Program-made: the position numbers and the translations under genes | Assembly: GCF_003065365.1 (NCBI RefSeq) | Contig: NZ_CP023276.1 | Span: forward strand, 62,001 to 126,000 | DNA: 64,000 nt | Direction: 5' to 3' | From: Polynucleobacter difficilis | GTDB taxonomy: Bacteria; Pseudomonadota; Gammaproteobacteria; Burkholderiales; Burkholderiaceae | Notes under the pieces: model-generated | The model's input: the letters and a program-made list of their open reading frames with translations, nothing else | The model's database searches: none | What the model was told of the DNA's origin: nothing | In this document: piece by piece, positions 1 through 8,082 of the stretch | Layout: every line of letters begins with the position of its first letter | Position numbering within the stretch: the stretch's first letter is position 1

Positions 1-1
1 T

Positions 2-775
2 TTTGCTGGAATTGTGTCTGGTTTACCCAGTGCAATTGGTGGCTTGATGGAGTTGGTTCGTACTGGCTCCATGAGCATCTTGGCTGGTCTATTCATTGTG
101 CTCATCGTGATTGCAGTGACTTATTTCGTAGTATTTGTTGAGCGTGGCCAGCGACGCATCCTGGTGAATTATGCAAAGCGCCAGGTTGGTAACAAAGTGT
201 ATGGCGGTCAGTCATCCCATTTGCCTTTGAAGCTCAATATGGCTGGAGTTATCCCCCCCATTTTTGCTTCATCGATTATTTTGTTCCCTGCAACGATTGC
301 TGGCTGGTTTACCTCAGGCGAACCCACCAATATGTTTAGTAGCGTGATTAAAGACTTAGCGGCGACATTGGCTCCAGGTCAGCCGGTGTATGTGATTCTG
401 TATGCCACAGCCATTATTTTCTTCTGCTTCTTTTACACCGCTTTGGTATTCAACAGCCGTGACACAGCAGATAACTTAAAGAAGAGCGGCGCTTTTGTTC
501 CAGGCATTCGCCCAGGCGATCAAACTGCCCGTTACATCGACAAGATTTTGGTACGTTTAACTTTGGGCGGCGCAATCTATATGGTGCTGGTCTGTTTACT
601 ACCTGAGTTCTTGGTCTTGAAGTACAACGTGCCGTTCTATTTTGGCGGTACCTCGCTCTTGATTATTGTCGTTGTGGCAATGGACTTTATGTCGCAAGTG
701 CAGTCGTTTGTAATGCAGCAGCAGTATGGCTCTTTAATGAAGAAGGCCAACTTTAAGATGGGTATTACACAGTAA
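2..775 (+). CDS. secY: Protein translocase subunit SecY (C-terminal part)
   Basis: SecY forms the inner-membrane protein-conducting channel with SecE and SecG and takes substrates from SecA or the ribosome. The reading frame is open from base 2, so the gene is cut by the window edge. About 258 residues remain of a family length near 440. Several hydrophobic segments are visible, including one around residues 25-45 and others in the last 120 residues. The Arg-rich cytosolic loop with the ERGQRR motif lies near residue 46. The family-typical C-terminal stretch FVMQQQYGSLMKKA is present. The stop is two bases before infA, as in the end of a betaproteobacterial spc operon. The GTG at 14 is internal and not the start. 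Confidence 0.96.
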   Translation, partial: FAGIVSGLPSAIGGLMELVRTGSMSILAGLFIVLIVIAVTYFVVFVERGQRRILVNYAKRQVGNKVYGGQSSHLPLKLNMAGVIPPIFASSIILFPATIAGWFTSGEPTNMFSSVIKDLAATLAPGQPVYVILYATAIIFFCFFYTALVFNSRDTADNLKKSGAFVPGIRPGDQTARYIDKILVRLTLGGAIYMVLVCLLPEFLVLKYNVPFYFGGTSLLIIVVVAMDFMSQVQSFVMQQQYGSLMKKANFKMGITQ

Positions 776-777
776 CT

Positions 778-996
778 ATGTCAAAAGATGATGTTATTCA
801 AATGGCTGGTGAAGTAGTTGAGAATTTGCCGAACGCGATGTTTCGCGTAAAGCTGGAAAACGGACACGTAGTATTGGGGCACATTTCTGGAAAGATGCGG
901 ATGCATTACATTCGAATCCTTCCAGGGGACAAGGTGACGGTGGAGATGACTCCGTACGACCTGACGCGCGCACGCATTATTTTCCGCGCGAAGTAG
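778..996 (+). CDS. infA: Translation initiation factor IF-1
   Basis: IF-1 binds the ribosomal A site during initiation together with IF-2 and IF-3. The 72-residue product is the normal family length and forms a single S1/OB fold. Typical motifs are FRVKLENGH, GHISGKMR and the C-terminal YDLTRARI. It starts two bases after the secY stop, so it is probably translationally coupled. It is followed at once by rpmJ, which is the usual junction between the spc and alpha operons in this group. A second, divergent infA copy elsewhere in the genome cannot be excluded, because Burkholderiales often carry two. Confidence 0.97.
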   Translation: MSKDDVIQMAGEVVENLPNAMFRVKLENGHVVLGHISGKMRMHYIRILPGDKVTVEMTPYDLTRARIIFRAK

Positions 997-1030
997 TAAT
1001 TAGCAGTAAATATTTTTGAATAGGTGAGTT

Positions 1031-1147
1031 ATGAAAGTATTGGCATCCGTAAAGGTCATTTGCAGAAATTGCAAGATCATTAAGCGCAAGCGCGTTGTGC
1101 GTGTGATTTGCTCGTCAGATCCACGTCATAAGCAGCGTCAAGGCTAA
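1031..1147 (+). CDS. rpmJ: 50S ribosomal protein L36
   Basis: L36 is a 38-residue protein of the large ribosomal subunit. The start is an ATG at 1031 preceded by a GGTGAG ribosome-binding site. The translation begins MKVLASVKVICRNCKIIKRK and ends KQRQG. It keeps the zinc-binding set of the C+ form: CRNC, a later Cys near residue 27, and His near residue 33. The position between infA and rpsM is the standard one. It is too short for most automatic ORF cut-offs and is easily missed. Confidence 0.97.
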   Translation: MKVLASVKVICRNCKIIKRKRVVRVICSSDPRHKQRQG

Positions 1148-1171
1148 TTCGGTTAATTAAGAGGAATTCTC

Positions 1172-1537
1172 ATGGCACGTATCGCTGGGGTAAACATCCC
1201 AAATCATCAACATACCGTTATCGGTTTAACGGCTATTTTTGGCATTGGCACAACACAAGCGCGCAAAATCTGCGCGTCGACTGGTGTTCCAATTGACCGT
1301 AAAGTAAAAGACTTAACCGATAGCGATTTAGAAAAATTGCGCGACGAAGTTGGCAAGCTGACGACAGAAGGCGACCTGCGTCGTGAAGTTACGATGAGCA
1401 TCAAGCGCTTGATGGACTTGGGTTGCTACCGTGGTGTTCGCCATCGCAAAGGCCTGCCAGTTCGTGGTCAGCGTACCAAGACAAATGCACGTACCCGCAA
1501 GGGCCCACGTAAGTCCGGCATCGCACTTAAGAAATAA
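1172..1537 (+). CDS. rpsM: 30S ribosomal protein S13
   Basis: S13 sits in the head of the small subunit and contacts the P-site tRNA and the intersubunit bridge with L5. The product is 121 residues, the usual length. It begins MARIAGVNIP and has the helix-two-turn-helix region around IFGIGTTQARKI. The basic C-terminal tail RTKTNARTRKGPRK reaches the decoding region. A GAGG ribosome-binding site lies eight or so bases upstream. It is the first gene of the classical alpha operon and is followed 18 bases later by rpsK. Confidence 0.98.
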   Translation: MARIAGVNIPNHQHTVIGLTAIFGIGTTQARKICASTGVPIDRKVKDLTDSDLEKLRDEVGKLTTEGDLRREVTMSIKRLMDLGCYRGVRHRKGLPVRGQRTKTNARTRKGPRKSGIALKK

Positions 1538-1555
1538 TCGAGAGAGTTAAACGAC

Positions 1556-1966
1556 ATGGCAAAACAGCAAACTAGTTCAAACGCAGCCGCCCAGCGTGCG
1601 CGTAAGAAAGTTAAAAAGAACGTAGCAGACGGCATTGCGCACGTACACGCCTCTTTTAACAACACCATTATTACGATTACAGATCGTCAGGGTAATGCGC
1701 TTTCATGGGCAACTTCAGGCGGCCAAGGTTTTAAAGGATCACGTAAGTCAACTCCATTTGCTGCTCAGGTAGCGGCTGAAGTTGCAGGTAAAGCTGCAAT
1801 TGAATGTGGCATTAAGAATTTAGAAGTTCAAATTAAGGGCCCTGGCCCAGGTCGTGAATCCGCTGTTCGTGCCTTGAATTCCTTGGGAATCAAGATTACG
1901 GAGATTCAGGACGTAACGCCTGTGCCACACAATGGTTGCCGCCCACCAAAGCGTCGCCGTATCTAA
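1556..1966 (+). CDS. rpsK: 30S ribosomal protein S11
   Basis: S11 lies on the platform of the small subunit next to the mRNA exit channel. The 136-residue product has the family core HVHASFNNTIITITD, the GGQGFKGSRKSTPFAAQ block, GPGPGRESAVRAL, and the C-terminal TPVPHNGCRPPKRRR. The N-terminus has about 13 basic residues more than the shortest family members, as expected in betaproteobacteria. The start follows a GAGAG ribosome-binding site. A gap of about 116 bases separates it from rpsD, much longer than other gaps in this operon, and it contains a hairpin (see separate entry). Confidence 0.98.
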   Translation: MAKQQTSSNAAAQRARKKVKKNVADGIAHVHASFNNTIITITDRQGNALSWATSGGQGFKGSRKSTPFAAQVAAEVAGKAAIECGIKNLEVQIKGPGPGRESAVRALNSLGIKITEIQDVTPVPHNGCRPPKRRRI

Positions 1967-2043
1967 TTTTTTGTAGTTCGCAGTATCCGTTTAGTTATTT
2001 TTTATTAAAGCCCACTGTTCATCTGATGTAAGGGATGGACTCA

Positions 2044-2064
2044 CCGCCGGTCGAAAGACTGCGG
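2044..2064 (+). promoter_or_regulatory. Hairpin with GAAA tetraloop in the leader of rpsD
   Basis: Positions 2044-2046 and 2048-2052 pair with 2057-2061 and 2062-2064. This gives eight pairs around a GAAA loop at 2053-2056, with one bulged C at 2047 and one G-U pair. It lies 19 bases before the GTG start of rpsD, in the only long gap of the operon. S4 is the known autoregulator of alpha operons in other bacteria. A role in translational control of rpsD is an inference; it could also be an RNA processing site. Confidence 0.4.
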
Positions 2065-2082
2065 CAAAGAAAGGAAAGCATC

Positions 2083-2706
2083 GTGGCACGTTACTTAGGC
2101 CCTAAGGCCAAACTATCACGTCGGGAAGGTACCGACTTATTTCTGAAGAGCGCACGCCGTGCTCTATCGGACAAATGCAAACTAGACACCAAGCCAGGTC
2201 AACATGGACGCACATCGGGCTCCAGGACTTCGGACTACGGCAATCAGTTGCGCGAGAAGCAAAAAGTAAAGCGCATGTACGGCATTTTAGAGCGTCAGTT
2301 CCGCCGCTATTTTGCTGAAGCTGAGCGTCGTAAAGGCAATACCGGCGCGACATTGCTGCAGCTTTTGGAGTCCCGTTTAGACAACGTCGTGTATCGCATG
2401 GGCTTTGGTTCTACACGTGCTGAAGCACGTCAGCTGGTGTCGCATTGCGCCGTCATGCTGAATGGCAGTGCAGTGAATATTCCATCGATGCAGGTCAAGC
2501 CTGGTGATGTTATTGCGATCCGCGAAAAAGCAAAGAAGCAAACGCGCATTCAAGAATCACTCAATTTAGTACAGCAATCAAGTGCGGTCAACTGGGTTTC
2601 CGTTGATGCGGCAAAGCTAGAAGGAACATTTAAACAAGTGCCTGACCGCGATGAAATTAGCGGTGAAATTAATGAAAGTTTGATCGTCGAATTGTATTCG
2701 CGCTAA
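2083..2706 (+). CDS. rpsD: 30S ribosomal protein S4
   Basis: S4 nucleates assembly of the 16S 5' domain and in several bacteria represses its own operon. I place the start at the GTG at 2083. This gives 207 residues beginning MARYLGPKAKLSRREG, the family N-terminus, and leaves an AAGGAA ribosome-binding site upstream. An upstream ATG at 2035 would add 16 unconserved residues and consume the leader hairpin, so I reject it. The S4 RNA-binding domain is seen around LESRLDNVVYRMGF and SRAEARQLVSH-like residues (positions ~95-125). The zinc-binding Cys residues found in some S4 forms are absent. Confidence 0.97.
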   Translation: MARYLGPKAKLSRREGTDLFLKSARRALSDKCKLDTKPGQHGRTSGSRTSDYGNQLREKQKVKRMYGILERQFRRYFAEAERRKGNTGATLLQLLESRLDNVVYRMGFGSTRAEARQLVSHCAVMLNGSAVNIPSMQVKPGDVIAIREKAKKQTRIQESLNLVQQSSAVNWVSVDAAKLEGTFKQVPDRDEISGEINESLIVELYSR

Positions 2707-2729
2707 TTAGGCACTCTAAGGAAGAAAAT

Positions 2730-3710
2730 ATGCAAACAAATTTGCTCAAGCCAAAAATTATTTCTGTTGAAGCAATTACAGCAAATCAAGCAAAAGTTGT
2801 AATGGAGCCGTTTGAGCGTGGCTATGGCCACACTTTAGGTAATGCCTTACGCCGTGTATTGCTGTCATCCATGGTTGGTTTTGCTCCTACAGAAGTTGCT
2901 ATTGCTGGCGTTGTTCATGAGTATTCCACTCTGGATGGCGTCCAAGAAGACGTTGTTAACTTATTGTTGAATTTGAAGGGCGTTGTATTCAAGCTCCAGT
3001 CACGCGATGAAGTCACGATCAATTTACGCAAAGAAGGTCCTGGCGTTGTTACTGCAAAGGACATTGATTTGCCCCACGACGTTGAGATCATTAACCCAGA
3101 TCACGTGATTGCGCATTTGTCCGCGGGCGGCAAGCTGGATATGCAGATCAAAGTTGAAAAGGGCCGTGGCTATGTTCCAGGTAACATGCGCCAGTATCAC
3201 GATGAAGCGACCAAGTTAATTGGACGCATTGTGCTTGATGCATCGTTCAGCCCAGTTTCGCGCGTAAGCTATGCAGTAGAGTCCGCTCGCGTTGAGCAAC
3301 GTACCGACTTAGATCGTTTGGTCATGACCATTGAAACCAACGGCGTGTTATCGCCAGAAGAATCGATTCGTCAAGCCGCTAGCATCTTGGTTGATCAGCT
3401 GGTTGTCTTTGCTGCGCTCGAAAGCAGTGAAGTGATGGGTGATTTGGCTCCAAGCCGCTCATCGACGGTTGATCCAATGTTGATGCGCCCAGTCGATGAT
3501 CTCGAGTTGACAGTGCGCTCGGCTAACTGCTTGAAGGCTGAGAATATTTATTACATTGGTGATTTGATCCAACGTACCGAAAATGAATTGTTAAAGACGC
3601 CTAACTTGGGTCGCAAGTCCTTGAATGAAATTAAGGATGTATTGGCAGCCCGTGGTTTGAGTCTTGGCATGAAACTTGAGAGCTGGCCACCCGCTAGCCT
3701 CGAGAAATAA
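2730..3710 (+). CDS. rpoA: DNA-directed RNA polymerase subunit alpha
   Basis: The alpha subunit dimerises to seed RNA polymerase assembly, and its C-terminal domain binds UP elements and activators. The product is 326 residues, the normal length. The N-terminal domain contains the family motif EPFERGYGHTLGNALRR near residue 30. The C-terminal domain starts after a linker at about residue 240 and includes the helix-hairpin-helix stretch RSANCLKAENI and NLGRKSLNEIK. A GGAAG ribosome-binding site is present. It lies between rpsD and rplQ as in nearly all proteobacteria. Confidence 0.98.
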   Translation: MQTNLLKPKIISVEAITANQAKVVMEPFERGYGHTLGNALRRVLLSSMVGFAPTEVAIAGVVHEYSTLDGVQEDVVNLLLNLKGVVFKLQSRDEVTINLRKEGPGVVTAKDIDLPHDVEIINPDHVIAHLSAGGKLDMQIKVEKGRGYVPGNMRQYHDEATKLIGRIVLDASFSPVSRVSYAVESARVEQRTDLDRLVMTIETNGVLSPEESIRQAASILVDQLVVFAALESSEVMGDLAPSRSSTVDPMLMRPVDDLELTVRSANCLKAENIYYIGDLIQRTENELLKTPNLGRKSLNEIKDVLAARGLSLGMKLESWPPASLEK

Positions 3711-3726
3711 TTAGAAAGGAAGCACC

Positions 3727-4122
3727 ATGCGTCACGGAAACGGCTTACGCAAACTCAACAGAACTTCATCCCATCGTTTGGCGATGTTGCGCAATATGTC
3801 CAATTCGCTTTTAGAGCATGAAGTGATTAAAACCACTTTGCCAAAAGCAAAAGAATTGCGCATGGTTGTTGAGCCTTTAATTACCTTGGGTAAAAAAGAC
3901 AATTTGGCAAACCGCCGCTTGGCTTTTAACCGCACACGCGATCGCGATATCGTTACCAAGCTCTTCGCCGAACTCGGTCCACGTTATGCAACACGCCCAG
4001 GCGGTTACTTGCGCATTTTGAAGTTTGGCTTTCGCCATGGCGACAATGCGCCAATGGCTTTGGTTGAGCTGATGGATCGCCCAGAAGTCGAAGAGACTGC
4101 AGTCGAAGCTGACGCAGCTTAA
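3727..4122 (+). CDS. rplQ: 50S ribosomal protein L17
   Basis: L17 is a large-subunit protein near the polypeptide exit region. The product has 131 residues and opens MRHGNGLRKLNRTSSHRLAM, the family signature. It ends in an acidic tail (EVEETAVEADAA) that is common in betaproteobacteria. It is the last gene of the alpha operon: the stop is followed within 20 bases by a strong Rho-independent terminator. The start has an AAAGGAAG ribosome-binding site. Confidence 0.98.
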   Translation: MRHGNGLRKLNRTSSHRLAMLRNMSNSLLEHEVIKTTLPKAKELRMVVEPLITLGKKDNLANRRLAFNRTRDRDIVTKLFAELGPRYATRPGGYLRILKFGFRHGDNAPMALVELMDRPEVEETAVEADAA

Positions 4123-4139
4123 GTCTTTGGGGTATAGTC

Positions 4140-4166
4140 AAAAGCCAGGCTTCGGTCTGGCTTTTT
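4140..4166 (+). terminator. Rho-independent terminator of the alpha operon
   Basis: A GCCAG/CTGGC stem with flanking A and T runs (AAAAGCCAG ... CTGGCTTTTT) encloses an eight-base loop containing TTCGG. It ends in a run of five T. It lies 18 bases after the rplQ stop. Confidence 0.9.
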
Positions 4167-4220
4167 GCTTTGTTAATAAGCCCAATTTATGAATCACACA
4201 GTGAACAATGGATTCTTGCA

Positions 4221-4550
4221 ATGACTGAATTGCTCTTGGTGATGACAAGCCTTCCAGACCCAGATGCCGCCAAGGCATTGGCAAAGCGCTTAATTGATAG
4301 TCATTTAGCGGCCTGCGTGCAAATACAGACAGGCGTGCAATCCATTTACCGTTGGGAAGGGCGCATCTGCGAGGAGCAAGAGGTGGTATTGGTGGCAAAA
4401 ACTACCGCTGCGCAGTGGCCTGGGATTTCAGCCTTTATCAAGCAAAATCACCCCTACGATGTTCCTGAAATTATTGCTCAGCCACTTACCCATAGCGATA
4501 CGGACTATGCTCGGTGGGTTATTGCAGAGACAACAGGTACGACCAATTAG
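4221..4550 (+). CDS. cutA: CutA family divalent-cation tolerance protein
   Basis: CutA forms a very stable trimer of PII-like fold. A role in copper tolerance was proposed from E. coli but the molecular function is unsettled. I choose the ATG at 4221, giving 109 residues beginning MTELLLVMTSLPD, which matches family length. An upstream ATG at 4170 lies in the terminator tail and adds 17 unconserved residues. Family motifs include SLPDPDAAKALA, HLAACVQI, SIYRWEGRI and HPYDVPEIIA. The gene abuts dsbD with no spacer; in several beta- and gammaproteobacteria cutA likewise precedes dsbD, so the two are probably cotranscribed. Confidence 0.93.
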   Translation: MTELLLVMTSLPDPDAAKALAKRLIDSHLAACVQIQTGVQSIYRWEGRICEEQEVVLVAKTTAAQWPGISAFIKQNHPYDVPEIIAQPLTHSDTDYARWVIAETTGTTN

Positions 4551-6278
4551 ATGATGCTATTTCAAGCCCATTCCCGAATCAATGCGTGGCTATTGTCTGC
4601 CATGGCGATCGCAGCTAGCTTCCTATTGATGCTGCCGGCCAGCGCTCAGAAAGCATTTTTACATCCCGATAAAGCGTTTCCAGTAACCGTCAGCTGGCTT
4701 GAAAATAAGACGCAACTGGAAGTTAATTTTTTAACGGCAAAGGGATACTACCTCTACCAAGAGACCTTCCAGTTTCGGTTGATGCAAGGCGATGGTGCTA
4801 GTCAAGCCTTGACGGCAACATTACCCAAAGCGGAAGTGAAGTTTGACGAGACCTTTCAGAAAAACATGCCGATCTATCGCTACCCCATCGACGTCATTTT
4901 GACTCTGCCGGGCGGGGTTGCGTTAGCGGAAAAAGGTCAAGGGATTCAGATTGAAGTCGATTTACAAGGCTGTGCGGATGGCGGAATTTGCTACCCACCC
5001 ACTACCTTGAAATTCAATATCGCTGCGCCGGGTGTACAAGTCATGCCCATGCCGGATGAATTAATTCCGAGTGCTAGTAGCGCCACTAGCAATCAACAAG
5101 TAAGCGTTTCAGATCGTTTTAAGGGCTTGTGGCAGCAGCGTGATGATGTGAATGCTATTGACCAATTTTTAAAGGAAACACCAACCGCTTATTTATTCAT
5201 TGCTTTCTTTGTGCTTGGTCTGGCATTAGCATTTACGCCCTGTGTATTGCCAATGCTACCTATTTTGTCGAGCATTGTTTTCGGTACGCAAGGCAGTAAA
5301 CCCATTAAAAAGTCCCGCGCAGCCGTGCTTGCGGCAGCATATATTTTGGGGATGGCCCTTATGTATGCGCTGGCCGGAGTATTGATGGCAGCATTGGGTA
5401 GCGGCGCGCAGCAAGCCTTACAAAATCCTGTCGTGTTAATTGCCTTTGCGATATTGCTTTTGGTACTTGCTGGAAGTCTATTTGGTTTTTACGGACTAAG
5501 CCTCCCCCAGTCTTGGCATGGTCACATTGATCGGATTGCCGGTCGACAAAAAGGCGGAAGTATCGCGGGTGCTTTTATTTTGGGCGGTGTATCCACCTTG
5601 GTAGCTAGCCCATGTATCACCGCGCCACTTGCTGGCGTGCTCGGGTTTATTGCTCACACCGGATCCATGAGTTTAGGCGGCGGCCTCTTGTTTGTGATGG
5701 CACTTGGCATGGGGCTACCACTCTTTTTCATTGCTGTAGAAGCGCGCATGCTGATACCAACTACAGGCAAATGGATGATTGGTCTTCAGCGCATACTGGG
5801 CATCATGCTGATCATGCTGGCTGCATGGATTGTGTCGCCGATTCTGCTTGGCAATACCAATTCATCAAGTGGTAATGGTGGTGGATTGGCGCGCTCTGAA
5901 AAGCAGCTTGGTGATTTGACCTTTAAGGTGATTGGATCGATCGAAGCATTGCAACCCTTCTTTGAAGAAGCTAAGCGCACAGGGAAACCATTGCTGCTCG
6001 ACTTTTATGCCGACTGGTGCATTAGTTGCAAAGAGATGGAAATCAAGACCTTTGCCAATCCAGCGGTTGCAAAAAAAATGCAGGACTTTATTTTGGTACA
6101 GGCCGATGTCACCAGTAACTCTGCTGCGCACCAAGCCTTATTAAAGCGTTATGGCTTATTTGGCCCGCCCGGCATTTTGCTATTTAATGCTGCAGGCGAG
6201 GAGCTGATCAATCAACGCGTAGTCGGCTTCATGCCGCCGGATCGCTTCTTGCTGCGTTTGAACACTGCTGCACCCTAA
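4551..6278 (+). CDS. dsbD: Thiol:disulfide interchange protein DsbD
   Basis: DsbD carries electrons from cytoplasmic thioredoxin across the inner membrane to periplasmic DsbC and to cytochrome c maturation. All three parts are present in 575 residues. There is a signal peptide (1-32) and an N-terminal alpha domain with the reactive pair C141 and C147. An eight-helix membrane domain (~210-430) holds the Cys motifs FTPCVLP and ASPCITAP. A C-terminal thioredoxin domain carries DWCISCKE near residue 490. All six redox cysteines are intact. Two adjacent ATG codons occur; either may be used. Its natural partner dsbC is at the far end of this window (61941-62678). Confidence 0.95.
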   Translation: MMLFQAHSRINAWLLSAMAIAASFLLMLPASAQKAFLHPDKAFPVTVSWLENKTQLEVNFLTAKGYYLYQETFQFRLMQGDGASQALTATLPKAEVKFDETFQKNMPIYRYPIDVILTLPGGVALAEKGQGIQIEVDLQGCADGGICYPPTTLKFNIAAPGVQVMPMPDELIPSASSATSNQQVSVSDRFKGLWQQRDDVNAIDQFLKETPTAYLFIAFFVLGLALAFTPCVLPMLPILSSIVFGTQGSKPIKKSRAAVLAAAYILGMALMYALAGVLMAALGSGAQQALQNPVVLIAFAILLLVLAGSLFGFYGLSLPQSWHGHIDRIAGRQKGGSIAGAFILGGVSTLVASPCITAPLAGVLGFIAHTGSMSLGGGLLFVMALGMGLPLFFIAVEARMLIPTTGKWMIGLQRILGIMLIMLAAWIVSPILLGNTNSSSGNGGGLARSEKQLGDLTFKVIGSIEALQPFFEEAKRTGKPLLLDFYADWCISCKEMEIKTFANPAVAKKMQDFILVQADVTSNSAAHQALLKRYGLFGPPGILLFNAAGEELINQRVVGFMPPDRFLLRLNTAAP

Positions 6279-6298
6279 GCAAGTAAGACTGCTTAGGG
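6273..6298. terminator. Bidirectional hairpin shared by dsbD and hemB ends
   Basis: The perfect nine-base inverted repeat CCCTAAGCA / TGCTTAGGG (6273-6281 and 6290-6298) has an eight-base loop. It overlaps the stop codon of dsbD (6276-6278) and the last codons of hemB on the other strand. No long T run follows on the plus strand, so termination would be partial or assisted. Confidence 0.5.
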
Positions 6299-7300
6299 AT
6301 TTGCTTTGAGCAGGCGCGCAGCCTCGAGTGCAAAGTACGTCAATATCCCATCCGCACCGGCGCGCTTAAACGCCATCAGCGATTCCATCATGACTGCATC
6401 GTGGTCAAGCCAGCCGTTTTGCGCTGCCGCTTTTAGCATGGCATATTCGCCGCTCACTTGGTAGGCAAAGGTGGGGTAAGCGAATGTATCTTTGGCCCGG
6501 CGCACAATATCCAGGTAGGGCATGCCGGGCTTGACCATCACCATATCAGCACCTTCGCTGATGTCGAGCGCCAGTTCACGCAACGCTTCATCACTATTTG
6601 CGACATCCATTTGATAGGTTTTTTTATCGGCTTTGCCGAGATTTTGGGCCGAACCCACTGCATCCCGAAATGGACCATAAAATGCCGACGCATATTTAGC
6701 CGAGTAGGCCATGATGCGCGTGTGAATCAAGTTTTGCTTTTCAAGTGCTGCACGAATGGCGCCAATGCGACCATCCATCATGTCCGACGGCGCCACGATA
6801 TCGACACCGACGCTTGCATGCATCACAGCCTGCTTCACAAGGATGGCGGTAGTTTCATCATTCAGAATCCGGCCAGCATCATCCAAGACACCATCTTGAC
6901 CATGGCTGGTGTAGGGATCAAGGGCAACATCGGTCATGATGCCCAGAGTAGGGAAGTGTTTTTTTAGCTCGCGTACTGCAGTCGGCACAAGGCCATTGGG
7001 GTTAAACGCCTCTTGCCCATCGGGGGTTTTAAGTTGGCTACTGATGACTGGAAACAGGGCAAGTACTGGGATGCCCAAAGTGACGCATTCTTGTGCAACC
7101 GGCAACAGTAAGTCGAGTGACACCCGATTAATGCCGGGCATGGACTTGACCGCTTCCGTTTGCTTTGATCCTTCCAGTAAAAAGACCGGGTAAATCAAAT
7201 CACTGCAAGACAGGGTATTTTCTTGAATCAGGCGGCGCGACCAATCATCGCGACGCATCCGGCGGGGTCTATGGGCGGGGAACTGGAATAGTGAGCTCAT
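6293..7300 (-). CDS. hemB: Delta-aminolevulinic acid dehydratase (porphobilinogen synthase)
   Basis: HemB condenses two 5-aminolevulinate molecules to porphobilinogen, the second common step of haem synthesis. The 335-residue protein has both Schiff-base lysine regions, AYSAKYASAFYGP and MVMVKPGMPYLD. The metal loop reads DVALDPYTSHGQDG. It lacks the zinc-binding cysteines, which is typical of the Mg-dependent class. The N-terminus RPRRMRRDDWSRR is a conserved family block, so the start at 7300 is preferred. That start overlaps the end of engB by 32 bases. hemA, the first step of the pathway, is also in the window at 57667-59049. Confidence 0.96.
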   Translation of the reverse strand: MSSLFQFPAHRPRRMRRDDWSRRLIQENTLSCSDLIYPVFLLEGSKQTEAVKSMPGINRVSLDLLLPVAQECVTLGIPVLALFPVISSQLKTPDGQEAFNPNGLVPTAVRELKKHFPTLGIMTDVALDPYTSHGQDGVLDDAGRILNDETTAILVKQAVMHASVGVDIVAPSDMMDGRIGAIRAALEKQNLIHTRIMAYSAKYASAFYGPFRDAVGSAQNLGKADKKTYQMDVANSDEALRELALDISEGADMVMVKPGMPYLDIVRRAKDTFAYPTFAYQVSGEYAMLKAAAQNGWLDHDAVMMESLMAFKRAGADGILTYFALEAARLLKANP

Positions 7301-7976
7301 GGGGTATGTCGGTAGTTAAAGGTGCAGTAATGGTTTGGGGTTCAGGAAACAGCCAACTTAGAATCAGTTTATCGGCTTCTTCCAGTCCTATTCGCTTTGT
7401 ACTCGAAAATAGCTGTGCTGTTAATCGGGAAGATGCCTTAGCGCCGTCACCCAAGTCCGGATCGTACTGCTGTAATTGCTTAGTAACCGCCTCAAGGGCA
7501 TGACGGCACTCACTTTTATTCAATTTATCGCACTTGCTCAGCAAGATATGAATCGGTTTGCCGGTGGGCACAAACCACTGAATCATTTGCTCATCCAGGT
7601 CGGTAATGCCTCGTCTGGCGTCGACAATCTGGATCAGGCCAACCAAGGGGTTGCGTTGCTGCAAATAGTCGCTTAGAAGGCCATTCCAGTGGTATTTGGT
7701 TTCGCGGTTGACGGCGGCATAGCCGTATCCCGGCAAGTCCACCAAATAAGCCAATAAGTCCTCTTTGGCAAAAACCCCGAAATAATTGATATGCTGGGTC
7801 CGTCCGGGGGTTTTACTGGCAAAAGCCAGCCTTTTTTGATTGCACAGCACATTAATCGCAGTGGATTTGCCCGCATTTGACCGCCCAGCAAAGGCGACCT
7901 CACGCAGCCCCAGCTCAGGCAGGCAGTGGATGTCGTTTACGGTAGTGGCGAAACGCGCTTGAAAGAGTTTAGACAT
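7269..7976 (-). CDS. engB: Ribosome biogenesis GTP-binding protein YihA/YsxC/EngB
   Basis: EngB is a TRAFAC GTPase needed for late assembly of the large ribosomal subunit. Visible motifs are the P-loop GRSNAGKST (31-39), the G2 TPGRTQ (58-62), DLPG (81-84) and a G4-like SKCDK. At 235 residues it is slightly longer than the usual 195-220; the extra residues form a Pro/Thr-rich tail. That tail is the part that overlaps the start of hemB by 32 bases in another frame. The divergent neighbour is the cytochrome c gene at 8083, as in many betaproteobacteria. A TACAAT box lies about 11 bases before the start, with no clear Shine-Dalgarno sequence. Confidence 0.94.
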   Translation of the reverse strand: MSKLFQARFATTVNDIHCLPELGLREVAFAGRSNAGKSTAINVLCNQKRLAFASKTPGRTQHINYFGVFAKEDLLAYLVDLPGYGYAAVNRETKYHWNGLLSDYLQQRNPLVGLIQIVDARRGITDLDEQMIQWFVPTGKPIHILLSKCDKLNKSECRHALEAVTKQLQQYDPDLGDGAKASSRLTAQLFSSTKRIGLEEADKLILSWLFPEPQTITAPLTTDIPHELTIPVPRP

Positions 7977-8082
7977 GTGTGCAAGCTATTGTAAAATCAC
8001 GGAAAATAGTGGAAGAAATGGTGGGCGTCGGTAAATTGGCGTTATCCATGCACTCTTAGGAATTTTTGTTAAGGTAAACATA

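Noticed and set aside
2035..2082. Upstream ATG start for rpsD
   Set aside because: It would add 16 unconserved residues; the GTG at 2083 gives the exact S4 N-terminus and has a ribosome-binding site.
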